This document shows, piece after piece, positions 20,476 to 27,552 of a DNA stretch of 64,000 nt. A program made the translations under genes and the position numbers. The notes under the pieces are model-generated. The model searched no databases, was not told where the DNA came from, and was given only the letters and a program-made list of their open reading frames with translations. Position 1 is the stretch's first letter, and the number at the start of each line of letters is the position of its first letter. This DNA comes from Planctomycetota bacterium (GTDB lineage Bacteria > Planctomycetota > Phycisphaerae > Sedimentisphaerales > Anaerohalosphaeraceae): the NCBI GenBank assembly GCA_019456225.1, contig VRUI01000007.1:33365-97364 (forward strand). The letters are read 5' to 3'.

Positions 20476-21976
20476 AGAGCCTCCTGTTATCGGCAACGGT
20501 ACATTTTATAGTATAAAAGACAATCCCCTCTTCACTGTTTTTTCTCTCTATCTCTTTTACATTCGAAGATGCGAATATTTCCGACCTATCGAGATGACTG
20601 CAAAACAGGTTTACAGCGGCCGGTTTAAGAGCCTTTCCTTTTATCACAAGATCAAAATCGCCTTTGGTTTCCACCTTGGTTATGTACAACGAAGCGGGAA
20701 CATTGCGTCGTATTTCGTCCAGTACCACCGACCAATCGACAGAAATACTTTTTTCGAGCACCTTATCTACAAGCTGCTTCTTTTCCAATAAGATCGCAAT
20801 CTCCTCCTTGATTTCCTTTTGCCTTGATACAAGGGACTCGATACGTTTTAGTGGGATTTTCTCTTTTCGTTCCTCTACGGCCTCCTGGGTCCTGTCAAAT
20901 TGTGAAGCAGCAAAGCCTGCAAAAATAAATATTGCCAGCAGTATTCCGGCAACGGCATTTGCAAAAACGAGCAGTTCTCGTTTTGCTGCCTGAGATTCTT
21001 TGATCTCGTCGGGGACGAGATTTGTTTTAACGTTCGGGCAGAGAACTTTCAGCGGATTGAGTGCCAGGCCAATAGCTGTCAAACTAACGGACATATCCTC
21101 AACTTTTGATTCTACCGGAGTATCCGACAATATCGAATCGCATGAACAAACATGAACATTCATTCCGACAACTTCGCTGAAACTGGTTTGAATTTTGTCG
21201 TGTTCTTCCAGGGAGGGCAATTCCATAACACAATCCCACGCGATTTCATCGGCGCCTCCGAACTCGATTTCATAGTACTGGGCGATTGCCTTCATTTCAG
21301 TTTCACATCTGCTAAGGCATGACTCGGCAGACAGCCCGGTAACATCTACTCTTCTGACAAAATCAAAAGCTGTTTTTCTAAATACGCAGAGATTAAGAAC
21401 ATTGTCTCTTACTACAACTAACATAACATTGCTCTTAAATCTGGGCTTAATATGCTTTTCGTAAACGCTTCTCATCCAGGCAGCAATAGGCATTTCAATT
21501 GTTTTCGGTTCAATACCGGCAAGCTTTAGAGTTTTGAGAAGCGGGTTTATTTTATTTTTTTCGACCGCAGAAACAAACACTTTTGACGGCAATGCCGCAG
21601 AAAGGCCAAGACCGCAATAATCCATCTGTATATCTTTACCGGTCAGAAAAGCGCTGTGCCTGATTTCGGAATGAACGAAGTTTGTGACATTATCAGGCAT
21701 TTCATCCGGCAGTTCAATGATCTGAGCGAGTGATGGACTTACAGTAAGCGAGACGGTAGTTTTTAAGCCTCTGTATTTCTTGCTGCCGATAAGTCCCCTC
21801 AGGGCTTTGGCAATAGCTGCCGGATCGGTGATGTTGCCGTCTTTTATCGCACCTGCGGGGGTTTGTGTTTTCCCGGCGGAAATTATCTTTACGCCGGACT
21901 TTTCCTGTGCGGCAACAGCATAGCTGATGCAATCGCCGGAGATATCAACACCCAATGATACTTTTTTATTTATCAT
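20459..21976 (-). CDS. PilM-PilN fusion protein
   Basis: A 505-residue protein joining two pilus-assembly subunits normally made separately. Residues 1-330 are an actin-like PilM: LGVDISGDCISYAVAA (phosphate loop 1), TTVSLTVSPSLAQIIELPDEM and CVFRKTAFDFVRRVDVTG. Residues about 335-505 are PilN: a transmembrane helix (LLVFANAVAGILLAIFIFAGFAA), a coiled coil (RIESLVSRQKEIKEEIAILLEKKQLVDKV) and the ferredoxin-like end (SVDWSVVLDEIRRNVPASLYITKVE). In known systems PilM in the cytoplasm grips the short N-terminal tail of PilN; here they are covalently joined, which resembles GspL of type II systems. The start overlaps the stop of the upstream pilX-like gene by one base, and the end overlaps the PilO-like gene by 17. 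Confidence 0.88.
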   Translation of the reverse strand: MINKKVSLGVDISGDCISYAVAAQEKSGVKIISAGKTQTPAGAIKDGNITDPAAIAKALRGLIGSKKYRGLKTTVSLTVSPSLAQIIELPDEMPDNVTNFVHSEIRHSAFLTGKDIQMDYCGLGLSAALPSKVFVSAVEKNKINPLLKTLKLAGIEPKTIEMPIAAWMRSVYEKHIKPRFKSNVMLVVVRDNVLNLCVFRKTAFDFVRRVDVTGLSAESCLSRCETEMKAIAQYYEIEFGGADEIAWDCVMELPSLEEHDKIQTSFSEVVGMNVHVCSCDSILSDTPVESKVEDMSVSLTAIGLALNPLKVLCPNVKTNLVPDEIKESQAAKRELLVFANAVAGILLAIFIFAGFAASQFDRTQEAVEERKEKIPLKRIESLVSRQKEIKEEIAILLEKKQLVDKVLEKSISVDWSVVLDEIRRNVPASLYITKVETKGDFDLVIKGKALKPAAVNLFCSHLDRSEIFASSNVKEIERKNSEEGIVFYTIKCTVADNRRLYAEAD

Positions 21977-22377
21977 TATTCGTTTATCCTCAACTGGTCA
22001 ATTCTTATCACGTACGGACTTGCGGTCGAAACCGTCATGTCGGCTGCTAGACGAGCGGTAAAGCCGTTTAGAAGACTGGTCGATTCGACGGTCAACGACG
22101 GTAATGTGCCGCTGACTGTTACGGTGTATGTGCCGTCGGAAAACGATTTGTCCGTAAAACCCGAATTCCAGCTTGAATTGCTCCTTAGCTCTGCAAAGGC
22201 ATCGTTAAGTCCGGCATTGGCTATCGCAAGCGTCTCGGCGGCGCTGACCTGATTTTGCATAAGCATCAGTTCTTCGGTATTCATCTGGAGCATTCCCGTA
22301 ACGAGAGTCGTCAGCAAAGCTATCGCAAAGACAACTACCAGAAGTACCGAACCGTTCCTGTTCCATTTCTTTTTCAT
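21976..22377 (-). CDS. PilX-like pilus assembly protein
   Basis: A 133-residue protein that starts RNGSVLLVVVFAIALLTTLVTGMLQMNTEELMLMQNQ. This is the PilX N-terminal pattern: a basic start followed by a single hydrophobic helix with SVLLVV and then a stretch with Glu residues, where other minor pilins have a processed Gly-Phe. The rest is a small beta-rich head with Ser/Thr-rich sequence. PilX/GspK-type minor pseudopilins cap the pilus. The stop overlaps the pilMN start by one base. No strong ribosome site is visible before the ATG. It heads the PilMN-PilO-secretin block and is separated by 265 bases from the PEP-CTERM gene upstream, so a promoter may lie in that gap. Confidence 0.72.
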   Translation of the reverse strand: MKKKWNRNGSVLLVVVFAIALLTTLVTGMLQMNTEELMLMQNQVSAAETLAIANAGLNDAFAELRSNSSWNSGFTDKSFSDGTYTVTVSGTLPSLTVESTSLLNGFTARLAADMTVSTASPYVIRIDQLRINE

Positions 22378-22642
22378 TAAGTTAACACCTGGCTATCACA
22401 AAAAATGTGTAGAAAAACTCGACCAGAATTACTTCGACCTTTACAGCCGGGGTAATCATTACATACTAAAACAATATAATAAGCCGAGACTTCAAGGGGA
22501 TTATCGCGAAATGATGTGCTTAATGCTGGGTTTTACAGGACTATGTCACCAGGGAGGCAACGGAAATGATGCCGGCGAAAAAAGGGTCCTATAATTTTCA
22601 CGCCGAGGATTTATCTTATCGTAAATGACGATCTGGCCAATT

Positions 22643-23479
22643 CTATATGGACATTTTTCTGCGATTACCGAGCAATGCCAAAGCCCCGGCCATCAGGAGC
22701 ATAACGGATGCGGGCTCAGGGATGACACCTGTAAACCCTTCGATATCTTTGCCGTGTAAAACTTCGTCAAAAGTGGCTGCCAATGAAGTGGTACCGCTTT
22801 GGACATCAAACCTGAATAAATCGCCCTTGTGGACTTTCAGGTCATTAAGTTTTGAGGGGCCATGGATCGAAAAAAGTATATCACCGTCATCGAGCAGATG
22901 GACAGCCTGGACATTTCCATTACTACCGATAGTCCCGCCATCCATAAGTATATTCAGTTGATCAGCAACAGGGTCGTATTCGACGATGTCGCCCTTTCCA
23001 AAACTGACATTTGCTAATTTGGCGTCATCTTTAGTAGAAAAGACAACATTGCCATTGCTTCTGACATAAACGGCGTCGATGTTCTCTTTTTTGTCGAACA
23101 GCTTGCCGCTAAAATACAGGCTTGACTGACCGGTATTAGGATTATATTCAAACAAGTCGCCCGACTCATACCTTTCCGAGCCAACATGTATATGCGAATA
23201 TGTCGATAGTACGAATTTCCCGCTATCTAGTTGATGTATGGCGTTAATCTTGTGCGACTTGGATATAATACCCATGCCGAGATCGCCTAACCCGGAAACA
23301 CCGTCAAAGTCAACGGTGTAAATCTCATCACCCTTGACCTTGAGGTCCGAGAACCAGTTCAATTGGGTGCCTTCCTTATCAATTTCAACTTTCACGGGAC
23401 ACGCAAACACTTGCGAACTCAGCAGACAGAAAAGTCCGATAGTTATTATATTCTTGCTCATAATAGACATTATTGGCAC
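22643..23479 (-). CDS. PEP-CTERM sorted protein with beta-propeller-like repeats
   Basis: A 278-residue secreted protein. It starts with a signal peptide (IITIGLFCLLSSQVFA) and ends with a PEP-CTERM signal: the tripeptide in VIPEPASVMLLMAGALA, a hydrophobic helix and a basic end (GNRRKMSI). Known PEP-CTERM proteins are processed by exosortase and directed to the outer surface; no exosortase gene is in the window. In between, three or four copies of a roughly 60-residue unit occur, of pattern NIDAVYVRSNGNVVFSTKDD and GDIVEYDPVADQLNILMDGG, suggesting a beta-propeller. The start is GTG at 23479 with GGAGG 7 bases upstream. It stands amid the pseudopilin and assembly genes with gaps of about 200-265 bases, as if it had its own promoter. 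Confidence 0.85.
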   Translation of the reverse strand: MPIMSIMSKNIITIGLFCLLSSQVFACPVKVEIDKEGTQLNWFSDLKVKGDEIYTVDFDGVSGLGDLGMGIISKSHKINAIHQLDSGKFVLSTYSHIHVGSERYESGDLFEYNPNTGQSSLYFSGKLFDKKENIDAVYVRSNGNVVFSTKDDAKLANVSFGKGDIVEYDPVADQLNILMDGGTIGSNGNVQAVHLLDDGDILFSIHGPSKLNDLKVHKGDLFRFDVQSGTTSLAATFDEVLHGKDIEGFTGVIPEPASVMLLMAGALALLGNRRKMSI

Positions 23480-23684
23480 AACAATACCTCCGCAAAAAAA
23501 CTAAACACATTTATCGCCTTAAGTAAACCTGACAGGCACTGAAACCTACTACATAAAGCATACAAAATAAAAAGTAGAAATCATACTCAGCCACAAAAAA
23601 CTTATTACATGGCAAAATATTCAGCTTAGATTCTGGAAATTACCTGTAAAAACAATATCTAATAATAACGGAAACTTCAAAAAT

Positions 23685-24890
23685 CTATGGCAATATCTCA
23701 CCACCGCTACTTCCGGCGAGAGTGGCGATTTCTCCAGCAGTAAGTGCATAGTCGAAAATACGCACATCATCGATCAATCCATTCCATGATTCCTTATCTT
23801 TTTCTTTCGAATAGTCACCTATAGCGGCAGCTTTGGCACCGGGATTTTCCGGCACACCGTAAACCGTAATCAGCATGTCAACACCGTCAAGATAGATATG
23901 TATGTCAGTACCGTCCCATGTCGCCGCTATGTGGTGCCAAACATTGTGGGTCCAGGCACCGACTGCCAAATTAGCGCCTTTGCCATTACCTCCGCAATCA
24001 AGCCATAAAATCGGAAATTCCCCGCGATCGACTCCTAACCATATCTCCTGCTCTGCCGAATAGATCACTGCCCATTTGTTGCTGTCAAATATAGTATTTG
24101 TGTCCTTAGCCCAAGCAGCTACTGTAAAGTTAGCGGTCGGGCAGTTCCCTATCCCTTCAACACGATCATCAATTCCGTCAAAAGCTAAGGCACCACCATC
24201 AACACCTGTCGTCCATTCATCACCTGTCATTTCATTTAAAGTTCCATCATTGCCGTTACCGCTGGAATCGACAGCTGTAGTACCTGATGCGTCATCAAAT
24301 TTCCACCAACCTATTGGAGGAGTTGATATTGGCTCTTCTGGTACTGGCCCGGATCCAGAACTACCATTTACCGCTAGAAATGCAGATGTTTTGAAAGTCT
24401 TATCCCTGCCATTGGCGGAGGTATTGCCTAAAACGGCCTCAACTTTTACAAGTCGAATCTTTTCTGTATCGGTAATTGGCGTGCTTAAGTCGTTAAGGCC
24501 GTAGCAAGTAAATTGCAGCTTGGTAACGGGGCCTGCAAGTTCGGACTGTGAACCTACTTCGCCGAATTGCACATAATTGTTTGCTGCGATATCGAAACGC
24601 AGGGTAGTGCCTGCGGTATCTTCATACTCTATGTAACCGTTGGTTTCAGTCGGGTCGCTTACGCCGATTATTTTTACGGCTTTCATAAGACGGCTGTTGA
24701 TGTAATCGACGAGGATCCTGCCGTTCTGGATCGCTTCGCTTGATGCCTGTCTTGACTTCCAGGAGTTGCCGGCGGTTGTAAAAACCGGCAGGACCACGGC
24801 GAACAGGACCGAGACTATACCAAGGGCAATAATCATTTCGAGAAGCGTTAACGCTTTACGGCAACTGCAATTTTGATTTTTATGCGGCAT
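23685..24890 (-). CDS. Pseudopilin (GspJ/PilW-like) fused to a LamG domain
   Basis: A 401-residue protein with a type IV prepilin leader: CRKALTLLEMIIALGIVSVLFAVVLP, where the usual Gly at the cleavage site seems replaced by Ala (K-A-L-T-L-L-E) and the Glu at +5 is kept. The next 160 residues look like the GspJ/PilW head. From about residue 195 a second domain opens, PPIGWWKFDDASGTTAVDSSGNGNDGTL, the start of a LamG/concanavalin A-like fold, ending in IDDVRIFDYALTAGEIATLA. Such folds bind carbohydrate or mediate contacts. So a minor pseudopilin would carry a binding domain at the pilus tip. The frame opens upstream at GTG, but the ATG at 24890 is better placed relative to GGTGG. The gene follows pilV-like gene by 5 bases. 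Confidence 0.88.
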   Translation of the reverse strand: MPHKNQNCSCRKALTLLEMIIALGIVSVLFAVVLPVFTTAGNSWKSRQASSEAIQNGRILVDYINSRLMKAVKIIGVSDPTETNGYIEYEDTAGTTLRFDIAANNYVQFGEVGSQSELAGPVTKLQFTCYGLNDLSTPITDTEKIRLVKVEAVLGNTSANGRDKTFKTSAFLAVNGSSGSGPVPEEPISTPPIGWWKFDDASGTTAVDSSGNGNDGTLNEMTGDEWTTGVDGGALAFDGIDDRVEGIGNCPTANFTVAAWAKDTNTIFDSNKWAVIYSAEQEIWLGVDRGEFPILWLDCGGNGKGANLAVGAWTHNVWHHIAATWDGTDIHIYLDGVDMLITVYGVPENPGAKAAAIGDYSKEKDKESWNGLIDDVRIFDYALTAGEIATLAGSSGGEILP

Positions 24891-24895
24891 ATTTT

Positions 24896-25315
24896 TCACC
24901 ACCTTCTAGCCAGCGATGTTTGCAGGGTCACCCTGATCTCATCACTGTCAAGTATATTGTCGGCGTCTTCGTCGAAACCTGTGGAGACATTTATATTTCG
25001 CAGATCCGCACTAACTGAGGTATCTGTAACGTTGCAGTAATATCTATCGCCGAGAGACGTATTGCTCTCTGAAAGTGAACTGCCATAGTTATATATTGAA
25101 CGGGCCTTTACCTCTTCCAGTTTCATCTGGGCGTAGGAAAGGCTTTTTGTTTTTTTCTCAATGATGGTCGCTGTCATATGGGCATTTACCAACCCCTTAA
25201 GAATAGGAACCATTGCAAATGCAAGTATCGACGAGGCGACGACGACTTCGGTCAGTGTGAAACCGCAGCGCCGGGAACTTGCGTTATTAGATTTGCCTGT
25301 TAATTTTCGTCGCAT
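24896..25315 (-). CDS. Minor pseudopilin (GspI/PilV-like)
   Basis: A 139-residue pseudopilin with the leader SSRRCGFTLTEVVVASSILAFAMVPILKG: a Gly-Phe cleavage site, Glu at +5 and a hydrophobic helix. The small head has repeated Asp/Ser (STGFDEDADNILDSDEIRVTLQTS). The pattern of a VVVASSILAFAMVPILKGLVNAH helix followed by YAQMKLEEVKARS resembles GspI/PilV. The frame opens 44 codons further upstream but the upstream part overlaps gspH in another frame and has no pilin character, so the ATG at 25315 is chosen; it overlaps the gspH end by 16 bases. AGG lies near the start but the ribosome site is weak, so translation may be coupled to gspH. Confidence 0.82.
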   Translation of the reverse strand: MRRKLTGKSNNASSRRCGFTLTEVVVASSILAFAMVPILKGLVNAHMTATIIEKKTKSLSYAQMKLEEVKARSIYNYGSSLSESNTSLGDRYYCNVTDTSVSADLRNINVSTGFDEDADNILDSDEIRVTLQTSLARRW

Positions 25316-25761
25316 TTTATCATGCCTGTTGCAGTTATCACTGTTATAGTAAAAGTTTTCCCATTTGATGACAGCTGGACCTGAGTATCGCTTGGTCCAA
25401 GCAGGTTTCCGAGCGGGCCGAATTGAAAAGTCGCTCCGCCGGTACAATCGATCTTATCGTCAATGGTGTGCGTATCGATGGTTACCGAGGTGTCGAGGTT
25501 ATTGATCTGATAGGAGTCGTACGGGCTTGAACCTGTCATCTTCAGTTCGAAGCCTGCCGAGTTGGTTGCCGCATTGCTTATTGCCAGCCTTCGGGTTCTG
25601 CGAAGGTCGGTAACTAATTTTCTGGCTGTTGTGTCCGCGGATTTTTTGTAGACAGCCGAAAAGCTGAACCTGGGAACGGCGATCGCGGTAAGTATGCCGA
25701 TAAACAGCAATACGACGATAACCTCAACAAAACTGGTTCCACGTAAGTTTTTTTTCATCAT
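25300..25761 (-). CDS. Minor pseudopilin (GspH/FimT-like)
   Basis: A 153-residue pseudopilin starting MMKKNLRGTSFVEVIVVLLFIGILTAIAVPRFSFS. The cleavage site is Gly-Thr-Ser (not the usual Gly-Phe), Glu at +5 is kept, and the helix ends in AIAVPRF as in GspH and FimT. The next part, DTTARKLVTDLRRTRRLAISNAATNSAGFEL, matches the GspH/FimT head start; the tail is beta-rich (VQLSSNGKTFTITVITATG). GspH is a minor pseudopilin that helps start the pseudopilus. The end overlaps the next pseudopilin gene by 16 bases. It begins downstream of a terminator hairpin behind the major pilin gene, so it may have its own promoter or be transcribed by read-through. Confidence 0.86.
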   Translation of the reverse strand: MMKKNLRGTSFVEVIVVLLFIGILTAIAVPRFSFSAVYKKSADTTARKLVTDLRRTRRLAISNAATNSAGFELKMTGSSPYDSYQINNLDTSVTIDTHTIDDKIDCTGGATFQFGPLGNLLGPSDTQVQLSSNGKTFTITVITATGMIKCDEN

Positions 25762-25787
25762 GGTCTTATAACCGCTGTAAGCAAAAG

Positions 25788-25827
25788 AAAAGGATGGTCA
25801 CAGGTTGTTACTGTAAGCCATCCTTTT
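25788..25827 (-). terminator. Terminator-like hairpin between major pilin and minor pseudopilins
   Basis: A stem of AAAAGGATGG (25788-25797) with CCATCCTTTT (25818-25827) encloses an inner ACAG/CTGT stem. Read on the minus strand it ends in CCATCCTTTTCTTTT. It lies 45 bases behind the major pilin stop, where partial termination would raise pilin mRNA over the minor pseudopilins, a known way to set their ratio. Confidence 0.65.
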
Positions 25828-25871
25828 AATAGATATTCAGGAAAACGGTCAGAGTTCCTGCAACCTTTTTT

Positions 25872-26195
25872 TTAGTGAGAGTGACCTGTAGGGTCAACTC
25901 TGTTGTTTACGAGAGTAGCGGTGTAGACCGCATCATTTACCGGACACTTTGGAGCACCGTCCGGGAAATAAACCGTACTACCGGTGATGGTAGTCAGGTC
26001 AGTCGGATAGCCATCTTCATCGGCGTTGTAGAGTTCTATAGAAGAGTTCAGAATGTTGATATTAGTATCACATGCTTTTGCCTTAGCGTTTGTGGCACTT
26101 TTTGAAATCCTCGGAATAGCAATCGCAGACAACGCGGCTAAAATCAGGACAACGATCAACAACTCAATCAGGGTTACACCTTTTCTTTTATACAT
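25872..26195 (-). CDS. Major (pseudo)pilin, GspG/ComGC-like
   Basis: A 107-residue pilin with the canonical leader and helix: KRKGVTLIELLIVVLILAALSAIAIPRISKSA, with cleavage after Gly, +1 Val instead of Phe, and Glu at +5. The short head continues CDTNINILNSSIELYNADEDGYPTDL, as in GspG-like pseudopilins, and ends in a small Cys-containing loop (PKCPVNDAVYTAT). It would be the main subunit of the pseudopilus. The ribosome site GAGAGGAT lies 8 bases before the ATG. It follows gspF by 157 bases and is followed by the terminator-like hairpin. Confidence 0.9.
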   Translation of the reverse strand: MYKRKGVTLIELLIVVLILAALSAIAIPRISKSATNAKAKACDTNINILNSSIELYNADEDGYPTDLTTITGSTVYFPDGAPKCPVNDAVYTATLVNNRVDPTGHSH

Positions 26196-26352
26196 CTTAC
26201 ATATCCTCTCTAAAACTCTAAAAAATATTGTTATATTTTACTATCGTCTAAAAACAGGGGGCACTTAGTTAAAATATGCCAAAAGTATTAGTTTTTTTCA
26301 AACTCGTAATTATCGGCGAATTGCGGCATTTAAACCTCATATTCGGTTCAAC

Positions 26353-27552
26353 CTATTTTATATGTCCCATATAATCGAACATAGGCAGGTAAACTCCGAG
26401 CAGTATCATTCCTACTACCAATCCCAGTACGACCGATAAGATCGGTTCGATTTTAATTAGTAAAGCGCTGATCGCCCTTTCGATCTTTACATCGAGAAAG
26501 TCTACGCCTTTTTCGAGCATCTCCGGAAGGACGCCTGCTTCTTCTCCGGCACTGGCAAGCTGTTGGACCATAGGCGGAATAATGGTACTTTCTGACAGAA
26601 GCTCTGAAAGAGAACTTCCGGTCATTAGCCTATCCTGAATATCATTCGAATAATTCCTCATTACGCAGTTATTGGCGACCTGCTTGGAAAGCTCGATGGC
26701 TTCGACGACACCGATACCCGAAGAGAGCATCATCGCCAGGGTCCGAATAAAACGGCTTGCAACGATCATTCGGTTAAGCGGTCCGAAGACCGGAATGTTT
26801 AGTTTTATAGAGTCGATCTTATCCCTTACCGAAGGTACGCCATATAAATATCGGACGCCGAATACTATCCCTACTATCGACGGTACTATGACCCCCCAGT
26901 AATTTCTTACCGCTTCGCTGACAAAAATAAGCACAAGGGTCGGCCACGGCAGAACTATATGAAGCTGGTTGTATAATTTCTGAAAGACCGGGATGACAAA
27001 TATCACCAGTGCTGTCACGATCAGAAAACACATTATCACGACGGTTATCGGGTATGCGAATGCCGCCTTGATCTTGCTCCTCAAATCTGCTTGTTTTTCG
27101 AGGTATTCGGCGGTCATCTGGAGAGTCTCGTTTAATTTTCCGCCGGTTTCGCCGGCTTCGAGCATTCCCAGGAAGAAATCCGAGAAGACTTCCCTGTGTA
27201 TTCCAAAGGCCTCCCTGAGCGACATTCCGGCTTCGACCTGTATTCTCACATCGCCGATCACCGCTTTGAACGTAGGATTATCGCTTTGTGACTCGAAGGT
27301 TTCCAGACATCTTATTATCGAAAGTCCAGCGTTGTACATTCCTGCAAACTCATAAGTAAAAGCAACGATCTCACTTTGTTTGATCCTGTTTTTTTTCAAA
27401 GCCTTTTGATTTTCGCACTTTGCTTTCAGCAGTTTATAGCCCATTTTCTTAAGCTCACTGCGGAGTGCTTTTATGCTCTCGATATCGGTGTATATTCCTG
27501 TCTGAATGTTTCCGCCGGTATCTTTTGCGGTATACTCGAAGGTTGACATCAT
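26353..27552 (-). CDS. Type II secretion/type IV pilus inner membrane platform protein (GspF/PilC)
   Basis: A 399-residue inner membrane platform protein of the GspF/PilC family, of the usual length of about 400. Two homologous T2SSF domains are seen: KQSEIVAFTYEFAGMYNAGLSIIRCLE near residue 57 and RFIRTLAMMLSSGIGVVEAIELS near residue 265. Three transmembrane helices occur, for example ITVVIMCFLIVTALVIFVIPVF and IEPILSVVLGLVVGMILLGVYLPMF. The conserved tail with EPILSV and GVYLPMF is characteristic. It couples the assembly ATPase to pilin addition. The ATG overlaps the GspE stop by 4 bases and is preceded by GAGGAG, so it is coupled with gspE. Confidence 0.94.
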   Translation of the reverse strand: MMSTFEYTAKDTGGNIQTGIYTDIESIKALRSELKKMGYKLLKAKCENQKALKKNRIKQSEIVAFTYEFAGMYNAGLSIIRCLETFESQSDNPTFKAVIGDVRIQVEAGMSLREAFGIHREVFSDFFLGMLEAGETGGKLNETLQMTAEYLEKQADLRSKIKAAFAYPITVVIMCFLIVTALVIFVIPVFQKLYNQLHIVLPWPTLVLIFVSEAVRNYWGVIVPSIVGIVFGVRYLYGVPSVRDKIDSIKLNIPVFGPLNRMIVASRFIRTLAMMLSSGIGVVEAIELSKQVANNCVMRNYSNDIQDRLMTGSSLSELLSESTIIPPMVQQLASAGEEAGVLPEMLEKGVDFLDVKIERAISALLIKIEPILSVVLGLVVGMILLGVYLPMFDYMGHIK

